DNA of 64,000 bases from Trinickia soli (GTDB taxonomy: Bacteria > Pseudomonadota > Gammaproteobacteria > Burkholderiales > Burkholderiaceae), in assembly GCF_002879855.1 (NCBI RefSeq), contig NZ_PNYB01000019.1, positions 38,473 through 102,472 on the forward strand. The letters run 5' to 3'. Under the pieces are notes generated by a model. The model saw nothing but the letters and a program-made list of their open reading frames with translations. It was not told the origin of the DNA and made no database searches. The translations under genes and the position numbers were made by a program. Below, piece by piece: positions 1 through 7,133 of the stretch. Each line of letters begins with the position of its first letter. Position 1 is the first letter of the stretch.

Positions 1-1
1 C

Positions 2-244
2 CGGGCAAGCCTCGCCGATCGCTTCGCCAGCGATCTCGCTTCGGCCGGCTTTATCAGCCACCTGCCCGATCTGGTCGGGCCGCCCGTCGCGCTCTGGGTT
101 CACGGGCATACGCATACGCCATTCGATTACGTCGCCAATGGCACGCGCGTCATCTGCAACCCGCGCGGCTATGTCGATCGACGCCGCAATCGGCTCGAAA
201 ACCCGAACTTCGCCTGGGTCAAGATCGTCGATCTCGACACCTGA
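2..244 (+). CDS. Metallophosphoesterase, C-terminal fragment
   Basis: The window opens inside this gene, so only the last 80 codons are present, read from base 2 to a TGA at 242-244. The frame shows ALWVHGHTHTPFDY followed by an NPRGY stretch. GHTH is the last metal-binding motif of calcineurin-like metallophosphoesterases, where the histidines bind the di-metal centre. The rest of the active site lies outside the window, so substrate and exact subfamily cannot be judged. The gene converges on the sensor kinase gene, and its stop is 46 bases from the kinase stop. Confidence 0.75.
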   Translation, partial: RASLADRFASDLASAGFISHLPDLVGPPVALWVHGHTHTPFDYVANGTRVICNPRGYVDRRRNRLENPNFAWVKIVDLDT

Positions 245-290
245 TGCGGCCCGCGGCAACGCACGTCCGCCAATGGGCTGCAGCGTCGGC

Positions 291-2051
291 CTATGACAGC
301 GCCCGCTCCTGCGCCGCGCGCAGTGGAATACGCACTTCGATCGTCGTTCCGTGTCCCGGCGACGACTCGATCTTGAGCTCGCCCTCAACCAGGTAGGCGC
401 GCTCGCGCAGGCCCGCGAGGCCGAACGATGCACTCTTGCGCGGCAGCGCCGGGTCGAAGCCGACGCCGTCGTCGCGTACAGTCAGCACCACGCGATCCGG
501 CTCTCGCGCGATGCGGACGTCGACGCGCGAGGCGCGCGCATGCCGTCCCACATTGGTCAGCGATTCCTGCAAGATCCGAAACGTCGCCGTCGCGTACGGT
601 TCGTCGAGTTCGAGGCCCGCAGGCTCGACGCTGAGGTTGCACGCAATCTCGTGGCGCTGGGTGAACGACTGCACGAGCCATTGAACCGCCGGAACGAGCC
701 CGAGGTCGTCGAGCACGAGCGGCCGCAAGTCCGACGCGATCCGACGCGTCGATGCGACGGCGTCGTCGAGCAATGTGCGCATTTCCGTGAGCGTGTGCGC
801 CGTCGGTGCGCCGTCGTCGTTGCCCGCCACCGATTCGCGCAGCCGGTCGGTTTCGATTCTCAACGTAGCCAGCGTCTGCGCGAGTTCATCGTGCAATTCA
901 CGGGAAATCCGACGCATTTCCTGTTCTCGCGCCGAGCTGCCGATCGCCGCGACTTCGCGCAACTCGTTCTGCGACAACACGAGCGCGGCCTCGGCCCGCT
1001 TGCGCTCCATGACTTCGTGCAGCAGCTCGCGATTCGAATCGGCGAGTGCGGCCGTGCGGGCGGCGACACGCTCTTCGAGCAGCGCCTTCGCTTCGTTCAA
1101 TTGCGCCGTCCGATGTTGCACGAGCCGGTGTTCTGCCCGCTCCCGATCGAGCGCCTGCACAACGCGTGCGTAAAGCTTGATGTTGTCGAAAGTCAGCGAG
1201 ACAAGAACGAAGCTCGATGCGATGAGGCCATAGATGCGCCCGGCGTAGAAACCCAAATCGAAGCGCGCGTGATTGAGGACGGCCGATAGTGCGATGTCGA
1301 AGATCCAGGCACAGACGACGACGATCATCCATAGATCGAGCACCGTGCGTCCACGCCGCAGAATCAACGCCCCGAGCGCACAAAAATTGAGGAACCAAAC
1401 GATCGAGACGACCCAGACAATCCCTCCTGCCTCGCGTGAACCATGCATGATCGGCGGTAGCCAGGCATGGCCGACGGTAGCGACCGCCGTCATTGCGCAG
1501 GCAAGTGCGACAGCAGTAAAGATGCAAAGCAATGGGGGACGCCATGGCATCCTGGGCCTCACGCCCTCGCTGGGCGCGCCGGCGCGCGCGTACGCGATGA
1601 CCGCGAGCGGAAACGCACCGTGCCACATCATATAGAGCCATGCGGTGGTCTGCGGCCCCGCTCCGAGTAAACCTGTCGGAGAGAACAGCCCCGGAAACGA
1701 GAGCATATGCGCGATCGCCATACAGGCGCACAGCAGATAGCCGCCCGCCAGCATCAATAACGACCGGGAAAACAGGATTCCGTACTGGCCGATGAACAAG
1801 GCTGCCGTCAGCAGATCGCAGACTGCGAGCGCCGATTGGTAGATCGGGACGAATGCCCACACCGGCGCCAGCGGCGTTTTGGCGAAGGGCGCCAGCGCCG
1901 CGAACACGACGATCGAAACCAGCACCACGCTGAGCGCAAGCCAGCGCTCCCGCCGGTCCGGCCGCAACGTCGAAATGAATACTCGCGCCTCGTCGGTCGA
2001 CTCGCCCAAATTGGTGTCCTCGTGTTCGATTCGCCCCGGGCCCGTGTTCAC
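291..2051 (-). CDS. MASE4-domain sensor histidine kinase (NarL type, HisKA_3)
   Basis: 586 residues. Residues 35-290 form about eight membrane helices matching the MASE4 sensor domain (LAPFAKTPLAPVWAFVPIYQ near the first helix). A short coiled coil follows, then a HisKA_3 dimerisation region with phospho-acceptor His387 (RELHDELAQ), and a HATPase_c domain with an N box (ESLTNVGRHA) and G boxes (DDGVGFD, GLAGLRERA). Kinases of this class phosphorylate NarL/FixJ-type response regulators. No such regulator lies next to it here, so the partner is unknown. The start used is GTG at 2051; an ATG 16 bases upstream is in another frame. The ligand is not predictable. Confidence 0.85.
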   Translation of the reverse strand: MNTGPGRIEHEDTNLGESTDEARVFISTLRPDRRERWLALSVVLVSIVVFAALAPFAKTPLAPVWAFVPIYQSALAVCDLLTAALFIGQYGILFSRSLLMLAGGYLLCACMAIAHMLSFPGLFSPTGLLGAGPQTTAWLYMMWHGAFPLAVIAYARAGAPSEGVRPRMPWRPPLLCIFTAVALACAMTAVATVGHAWLPPIMHGSREAGGIVWVVSIVWFLNFCALGALILRRGRTVLDLWMIVVVCAWIFDIALSAVLNHARFDLGFYAGRIYGLIASSFVLVSLTFDNIKLYARVVQALDRERAEHRLVQHRTAQLNEAKALLEERVAARTAALADSNRELLHEVMERKRAEAALVLSQNELREVAAIGSSAREQEMRRISRELHDELAQTLATLRIETDRLRESVAGNDDGAPTAHTLTEMRTLLDDAVASTRRIASDLRPLVLDDLGLVPAVQWLVQSFTQRHEIACNLSVEPAGLELDEPYATATFRILQESLTNVGRHARASRVDVRIAREPDRVVLTVRDDGVGFDPALPRKSASFGLAGLRERAYLVEGELKIESSPGHGTTIEVRIPLRAAQERALS

Positions 2052-2139
2052 GGGATTGCGGTTTCATTATGGGACGCGATCAAGCGCGAGGAAAGCGGGA
2101 AACTACGAGTCCGCCGACGAAGGGCGTCAAAGCTTGCTA

Positions 2140-3093
2140 TCAGGGCCCCAACGAGCCGGCGTATGCGACCTCGCCATTGAGGTAGCTGGGCATCACCGTC
2201 CACGGATTGACGTACGGCCCGACCATATACGCATCGGTGGCGAGCACATAGCCAGCCTGACGTTGGAACGCCGTATTGACGACGGTCGCCCAGTCGGCAT
2301 TGCCTGCGTTGTAGACGAGGTGCCAGAACCGCGAGCTGCCATATTGCGAGCCCGAGACGTACTGTCCGCCCGAGATCACATTGCCGCCGACCCAGCCGGG
2401 GCCGGAGCCGTCGCTCGGCGCGTTCACGAGGTAGTGGGCGGCTGTGTCTTCGAAAGTAACGAAAACATCGGCCGTATCGTGATCGGTGTCGAGATAGCAG
2501 CTCGCGACGGCCGTGCCGATATTGTCGACGACGAGATCTTGCGTATTGGGTAGCTTCGCCCAGACGTACTCGCGCGCTCGACGGTATTTGTCGCGCCAGC
2601 TCATATCGCCGGTTGTCGGGCCACAGCTGGACGGCACCTCGTCGAAGAAAATGCCCTCGTAATGGATCGAGCCGTTACGCGCGGTCAGATAACGGTCGAC
2701 GCTGTAGCGGATGGCATCGTCGGTGCGTTGGCCATACGACGTGTAAACGTAGCCGATTACTTTGACAGGCCCGCCGTTGGCGGCCGTGCGCGCGCGCAGG
2801 AGGTCGGCGTCGTGATCGAGGATGGACTCGTCCGCGTCGCCGTTGCCGATATTGACGATGACGATCGACGGCGGCACCGGCGTCTGCACCGGGTCTTCCA
2901 GTGCCTTCAAATAAGGGTCGCCCGGATACACGTAAGCGGGCACGCCCACTTCGATACCGCGCGCCGATGCCGGCAGCGCGGCCGCACCGACCGCGACGGC
3001 GAGCATCGTGGGCGCCCATTGAAACCGACGGCCGCGGCTTGCCAGTTGCTTGGTTCGCTTGGCTTCATGTGCGCTTTCGACCGATCCTTTCAT
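2140..3093 (-). CDS. Secreted Spherulin4 / GH135-like protein
   Basis: 317 residues from ATG 3093, chosen because GAGGA sits 5 bases upstream and the protein then begins with a basic stretch, a hydrophobic segment (residues 28-41) and an ASARG cleavage region. The open frame continues upstream to 3363 but reads as non-coding. The mature part matches the spherulation-specific family 4 (Spherulin4): IVNIGNG, VIGYVYTSYG, EGIFFDEV. Fungal members of this family are glycoside hydrolases (GH135, Sph3) that cut alpha-1,4-galactosamine polymers using an Asp-Glu pair and a second Glu. Here Asp151-Glu152 and Glu215 are at comparable spacing. Export is inferred from the signal peptide; activity is inferred from the family. 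Confidence 0.75.
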   Translation of the reverse strand: MKGSVESAHEAKRTKQLASRGRRFQWAPTMLAVAVGAAALPASARGIEVGVPAYVYPGDPYLKALEDPVQTPVPPSIVIVNIGNGDADESILDHDADLLRARTAANGGPVKVIGYVYTSYGQRTDDAIRYSVDRYLTARNGSIHYEGIFFDEVPSSCGPTTGDMSWRDKYRRAREYVWAKLPNTQDLVVDNIGTAVASCYLDTDHDTADVFVTFEDTAAHYLVNAPSDGSGPGWVGGNVISGGQYVSGSQYGSSRFWHLVYNAGNADWATVVNTAFQRQAGYVLATDAYMVGPYVNPWTVMPSYLNGEVAYAGSLGP

Positions 3094-3429
3094 TGCGTCC
3101 TCGCTATTGATCGGCCCGCAACGTATATCCTCGTTTGAGGTTGGTTTTCGTGGCCGCGTTGGCTTCTTAGCCGGGGCAGTATCGCTTGGCGCCCAGCGGT
3201 CAACAATCCACCGATCCGTAGTTTTGTCGACGTGATCACGGCTTGCGCGCCACGCGTCCCACGAAGGATAGGCCACCGGTGTAGAAGGGCCGTGGATCTC
3301 AAGCGTTTTGGATGAAGAGAAGACAGTACCGAGCCCTGAAGCGAACTCGCGAAGTGCGGACACGAACGGTGTTGCCTTCGCCGCGCGCTTGCGCGGCTGG
3401 CGGACGGCAACGCCGTTGTTTGTATATAG
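3094..3429. other. Non-coding gap, nothing clear
   Basis: This stretch lies between the Spherulin4-like gene start and the tRNA-Pro gene. The Spherulin4 frame stays open on the minus strand to 3363 without a good ribosome site. It presumably holds that gene's promoter and leader, but I see no convincing promoter or RNA. Confidence 0.5.
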
Positions 3430-3506
3430 TGGTCGGAGCGATAGGATTCGAACCTACGACCCTCTGATCCCAAATCAGATGCGCTACCAGGCTGCGCTAC
3501 GCTCCG
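3430..3506 (-). tRNA. tRNA-Pro (UGG)
   Basis: 77 nt on the minus strand. The acceptor CGGAGCG pairs with CGCTCCG, the anticodon loop is TTTGGGA with anticodon TGG, a GGTTCGAATCC T arm is present, and CCA is encoded. It reads proline CCA and, by wobble, other CCN codons. Confidence 0.95.
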
Positions 3507-3674
3507 ACGAATCCAGGATTCTAGCCGTGTTGATGGCTCGCGGTCAATCACGGTGCCGCCTTTCTTCTCGTCGACGTTCGTTCCGCCTCGTTCGATTTCG
3601 CTATTTTGCTTTCTAGCCGTCTTGCTCCCGATGACCGATGGCGCGCCCCCGCGTCGCAAGCTAAAGGAGGAAAC

Positions 3675-4136
3675 ATGATGGATCTGATTCTCTGGCGCCA
3701 CGCAGAGGCCGAGGACACCGCCGCCAGCGATGCCGCCCGGCAACTGACGGCACGCGGCCGCAAACAGGCGCAGACCGTGGCCAAATGGCTCAAGCCACGG
3801 CTCAGTCACGATGCCGTGATCCTCGCGAGCCCGGCCGCGCGCACTGTGCAAACGGTCGAAGCGCTGACCGATCAATACCGCACCGTCGATTCGATCGGCC
3901 CCGGCGCCACGCCGCAAGCCGTGCTCGACGCCGCGCAGTGGCCGAACGGCCTTGCTTCGATGGTCGTCATCGTCGGCCACCAGCCAACGCTGGGCCTCGT
4001 CGCCTCGCAGCTCCTCGCCGGCCAAAGCACCGAGTGGACGATCAAGAAAGGCGCGCTCTGGTGGCTCGCCAACCGCGATCGAAACGGATCGGGCCAGTGC
4101 GTCGTGCGAGCGGTCATTTCGCCCGATCTCGCTTAG
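3675..4136 (+). CDS. sixA: Phosphohistidine phosphatase SixA
   Basis: 153 residues. It starts at ATG 3675 with a near-perfect ribosome site AAAGGAGG at 3663-3670; a second ATG follows directly. The N-terminal LILWRHAEAED is the RHG motif of the histidine phosphatase superfamily, whose histidine carries the phosphate. VIVGHQPTLG supplies the second catalytic His. SixA proteins remove phosphate from histidine in phosphotransfer proteins such as ArcB, or from the nitrogen PTS. It is a small single-domain cytoplasmic protein of normal family length, upstream of olsB in the same direction with a 161-base gap. Confidence 0.88.
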   Translation: MMDLILWRHAEAEDTAASDAARQLTARGRKQAQTVAKWLKPRLSHDAVILASPAARTVQTVEALTDQYRTVDSIGPGATPQAVLDAAQWPNGLASMVVIVGHQPTLGLVASQLLAGQSTEWTIKKGALWWLANRDRNGSGQCVVRAVISPDLA

Positions 4137-4192
4137 CGGCAGCCCTGCTACCTGCCCGTCACAACGTGAAATGCGCGTGTCCGCCGCGCGAC

Positions 4193-4248
4193 ATGTCATC
4201 GCAACGACACGCGTTTGCCATGCAAACGTCATCGCCCGTTACTACATT
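4193..4248 (+). promoter_or_regulatory. Candidate PhoB-box array and -10 upstream of olsB
   Basis: Four heptamers in 11-nt phase resemble the Pho half-site CTGTCAT: ATGTCAT (4193-4199, 6/7), ACGACAC (4204-4210, 3/7), TTGCCAT (4215-4221, 5/7) and ACGTCAT (4226-4232, 5/7). Ten bases after the last one is TACATT (4243-4248), a possible -10, about 50 nt before the olsB ATG. The pstS promoter in this window has the same geometry. The match is weaker than at pstS, so this is an inference. Confidence 0.45.
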
Positions 4249-4297
4249 GGCGAAGACCCAGCATTCCTTTCATAGTCATTAGGAACCAGGAACCCCT

Positions 4298-5101
4298 ATG
4301 CGAGATCTGCCGACGCCGACCCTGCCCTTCGCTTCGATCCCGCTCGATTCGCGCCGCCGTCTGCCGCGCGAGAAAGAAACCGTCACGCAGGAACATCGTC
4401 TGCAAGTGGCTTGGGCACGCACCGACGAAGAGCTGCGCGAAGCGCAGCGCCTGCGCTTTCGCGTATTTGCCGAAGAAATGGGCGCCAGTGTCTCGGGCCC
4501 TGCCGGCCTCGATGTCGACGCGTTCGACGCCTATTGCGACCACCTGCTCGTGCGCGATCTCGACACGCTGCAAGTTGTCGGCACCTATCGCGTGCTGCCG
4601 CCGCACCAGGCCGCCCGCATCGGCCGCTTGTACGCCGAAGGCGAATTCGACCTGTCGCGCCTCGCTCACCTGCGCTCGAAGATGGTCGAAGTGGGCCGTT
4701 CGTGCGTGCATGCCGACTATCGCAGCGGCTCCGTCATCATGTCGCTCTGGGGCGGCCTCGGCACTTACATGATGCAGAACGGCTATGAGACGATGCTCGG
4801 CTGCGCGAGCGTGCCGATGGCCGATGGCGGCCACTTCGCCGCAAACCTCTATGAATCGTTGCGCGAGCAGTCGCTGACGAGCCCCGAATATCGGGCGTTC
4901 GCCCACACGCCGCTGCCCGTCGAAGAGTTACGCACGGGGGTACGCGTCGCCCCGCCGCCGCTCGTGAAAGGCTACCTGCGCCTCGGCGCGAAGATCTGCG
5001 GCGCACCGGCCTGGGATCCCGACTTCAACTGCGCCGATTTCCTGACGCTGTTCCGGTTGGCCGACATCAACGCGCGCTATGCGCGTCACTTCCTCGGCTA
5101 A
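4298..5101 (+). CDS. olsB: L-ornithine N(alpha)-acyltransferase OlsB
   Basis: 267 residues of the GNAT fold, hemolysin-like acyltransferase group. OlsB moves a 3-hydroxyacyl chain from acyl carrier protein to the alpha-amino group of ornithine, making lyso-ornithine lipid, which OlsA then O-acylates. Visible family features are ELREAQRLRFRVFAEEMGA near residue 47, DAYCDHLLVRD, VGTYRVLPP, KMVEVGRSCVHADYR and CADFLTLFRL near the C terminus. The ATG at 4298 has AGGAACC upstream. olsA is not in the window. Ornithine lipids lack phosphate and replace phospholipids during phosphate starvation in several bacteria, which fits the candidate Pho boxes upstream and the Pho operon nearby. Confidence 0.87.
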   Translation: MRDLPTPTLPFASIPLDSRRRLPREKETVTQEHRLQVAWARTDEELREAQRLRFRVFAEEMGASVSGPAGLDVDAFDAYCDHLLVRDLDTLQVVGTYRVLPPHQAARIGRLYAEGEFDLSRLAHLRSKMVEVGRSCVHADYRSGSVIMSLWGGLGTYMMQNGYETMLGCASVPMADGGHFAANLYESLREQSLTSPEYRAFAHTPLPVEELRTGVRVAPPPLVKGYLRLGAKICGAPAWDPDFNCADFLTLFRLADINARYARHFLG

Positions 5102-5169
5102 CGAGCCTCTCGACGAAACGTCGGATCGAAACGCGGCCGCCCTTTTCCCGCTTTCGATCAGCCACCAAG

Positions 5170-5221
5170 CGGCCCGCACTCGTTGCCTCGAGCGTCGACG
5201 AGCGCGGGCCGACTCTTTCTT
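5170..5221 (+). terminator. Terminator after olsB
   Basis: Left arm CGGCCCGC-A-CTCGT (5170-5183) pairs with ACGAG-C-GCGGGCCG (5198-5211), followed by the T-rich run ACTCTTTCTT. It sits between the convergent genes olsB and ppx and is oriented for olsB. Confidence 0.7.
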
Positions 5222-5245
5222 CCCGGATGACCCATCCACCTACTG

Positions 5246-5281
5246 CTCAGTCATCCGCTCAGTCATCCGCTCAGTCATCCG
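5246..5281. repeat. Three tandem copies of a 12-bp unit over the ppx stop
   Basis: CTCAGTCATCCG occurs at 5246-5257, 5258-5269 and 5270-5281. On the minus strand each copy carries TGA in the ppx frame, because 12 is a multiple of three. The gene therefore ends in repeated in-frame stops. Confidence 0.9.
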
Positions 5282-6782
5282 TATAGATGACGCGATAGTG
5301 GATGCCGACCTTCTCCCATTCCGCCGCTTCCTGCGTCAGGCTGTAATCGGTCAGCGGATTGCCCGCCACCCATTCGTTCGGCAAACGCACCTCGTAACCG
5401 GAGTTGGAGCGCGCCACGCGGATGCCGGGCAGCCCCGCATCGGTGCGCCGCCGGCACAGTAGCGCCGCGAGGCGCAGGCAGAACAACAACGGCCATTCGA
5501 CTTCGCGCGTTTGCGACAGTTTGCCGAGCTTGCCGGCATGGCCGAGCACGAGCGCCGCGACCCGTGCCTGGTCCGTGCGCGAGAAACCGGGCATGTCGGC
5601 GTTGCTCGCGATATAGGCCGAATGCTTGTGATACGCGCTGTGGGAAATCGACAAACCGATCTCGTGCAACGCGGCCGCCCAGCCGAGAAATACACGGCCT
5701 TCCTCCAGGCGCTCGCGATCGGCCTCGCCGAGCTGGTCGTAGAACCCGACGGCCAGTTCGCCGATACGTTCGGCTTGCGCGCGGTCGACGCCATAGCGGC
5801 GCATAAACCCTTCCACCGTCACAGCGCGCATGTCTTCATGCTGGGTTCGGCCAAGCAGGTCATACAGCACGCCAAGCCGCAAGGCGCCATCGGTCGTATC
5901 GACGTAATCGATGCCCAGCTCTTCGAACACGGCCAGCATGATCGACAAGCCGCCTGCCAGCACGGGCACGCGATCGGGCTTGAGCGCGACGAGCTTGAGC
6001 CGATTGACGTTCTCGGCCTTGATCAGCGCACGCTTGAGCCGCTCCAGGCCGCCACGCGAGATGCCATGCGTGATGCCGGCATCGTTGAAGCCGTTGGCTT
6101 CGACGAGTTCGGCCAACGCGCGCGCCGTGCCCGACGAGCCAATCGCCTGATCCCATCCGGCCTGCTTGTACTCGCGCGAGATGATCTGGATTTCGCGCTT
6201 GGCCGCGAGTTCGGCCTGGCGCATCGTGTATTCGTCGACATTGCCTGCCGGAAAGAACGCACGGCTGTGGCTCACGCAACCGATGTAAAGGCTCTCCATG
6301 ACGAGCGGCGTGTAGTGCTGACCGATAATGAACTCGGTCGAGCCGCCACCGATATCGACGACGAGCCGCTTGCCCGATATCGCCGGCACCGAATGCGCCG
6401 CCCCCGCATAGATCAACCGCGCTTCTTCGCGGCCCGCGATGACCTCGATTGGAAAGCCGAGCGCGCTTTGCGCTTCGACCAGAAACTCCGGCGCGTTCTT
6501 GGCCACACGCAGCGTGTTCGTCGCCACGGCGCGCACGTGATCGGGGTGGAAATCGCGCAGCCGCTCGCCGAAGCGCTTGAGCGCATCCCACGCGCGAACC
6601 TGGGAAGCGCGATCGAGCATCTTGTCGGTCGACAACCCCGCGGCAAGCCGCACGGGCTCGCGCAGCGCATCGACCTGATAGATCTGCGCGCCGGCGGGCA
6701 TTTCTTCGACGCGGCCGACAATGAGCCGAAAGCTGTTGGAGCCGAGATCGACCGACGCCAGAAGGTGCGGGGTATTAGGCAT
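5271..6782 (-). CDS. ppx: Exopolyphosphatase
   Basis: 503 residues, the usual length for proteobacterial Ppx. It removes terminal phosphate from polyphosphate; GppA relatives also convert pppGpp to ppGpp. The N-terminal ASVDLGSNSFRLIVG is the first phosphate loop of the ASKHA fold, and VVDIGGGSTEFIIG near residue 140 is the second. A C-terminal HD-like helical region holds LGWAAALHEIGLSISHSAYHKHSAYI. The start is ATG 6782, with no clear ribosome site. It is divergent from ppk across about 350 bases. Ppx and Ppk together set the polyphosphate level, so the divergent layout makes a shared control region likely. Confidence 0.95.
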   Translation of the reverse strand: MPNTPHLLASVDLGSNSFRLIVGRVEEMPAGAQIYQVDALREPVRLAAGLSTDKMLDRASQVRAWDALKRFGERLRDFHPDHVRAVATNTLRVAKNAPEFLVEAQSALGFPIEVIAGREEARLIYAGAAHSVPAISGKRLVVDIGGGSTEFIIGQHYTPLVMESLYIGCVSHSRAFFPAGNVDEYTMRQAELAAKREIQIISREYKQAGWDQAIGSSGTARALAELVEANGFNDAGITHGISRGGLERLKRALIKAENVNRLKLVALKPDRVPVLAGGLSIMLAVFEELGIDYVDTTDGALRLGVLYDLLGRTQHEDMRAVTVEGFMRRYGVDRAQAERIGELAVGFYDQLGEADRERLEEGRVFLGWAAALHEIGLSISHSAYHKHSAYIASNADMPGFSRTDQARVAALVLGHAGKLGKLSQTREVEWPLLFCLRLAALLCRRRTDAGLPGIRVARSNSGYEVRLPNEWVAGNPLTDYSLTQEAAEWEKVGIHYRVIYTDD

Positions 6783-7133
6783 TAGGAAAGCGAGCTCCCG
6801 TTCGCACGCCGGCCGGCCCGGTACGATCGCCCGGTGGCCGCGCGGTGCTGTTCAAAAACGCCAATTTAAGCACATAGTGTTTCGCGTCGGCGCATTGCAT
6901 CAATGCGTGGTCGCCCGCGAAACGTATCGCACGGCAGGCGCGCCAACAACCGTAACGTTACCAACGCCCAACCAACGCCCTGGCCATGCCCTACGACGAG
7001 CGCCAAATTCATCTCGAATGTCCGTAGAATGGGTAAAAAATGACAGTATGACTTTTCATCGCAATGACACCCAACCATGAGAATGTCCGAGCGTCCGTTT
7101 GTTTCTCCATCCGACCCTTCTCATTTGCTGCCG
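6783..7133. promoter_or_regulatory. ppx-ppk divergent control region with Pho-like heptamers
   Basis: On the minus strand this region holds a perfect CTGTCAT (7046-7040) and GTGTCAT (7070-7064). Their starts are 24 nt apart, so they are not in the 11-nt or 22-nt phase expected of Pho boxes. PhoB control of polyphosphate genes is plausible from context, but the sites are not convincing. Confidence 0.3.

Noticed and set aside
898..2067. A 389-codon frame starting with ATG inside the sensor kinase gene
   Set aside because: It is a shadow frame of the MASE4 kinase. The kinase frame has full HisKA_3 and HATPase motifs, and this one is low-complexity and Arg-rich.
3094..3363. An N-terminal extension of the Spherulin4-like protein to 3363
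   Set aside because: The extension precedes a good ribosome site and a normal signal peptide start at 3093, and it would bury the signal peptide inside the protein.
7040..7070. CTGTCAT and GTGTCAT upstream of ppk as a Pho box
   Set aside because: The heptamers are 24 nt apart rather than 11 or 22, the intervening unit is poor, and no good -10 sits at the right distance. I kept it only as a weak regulatory note.
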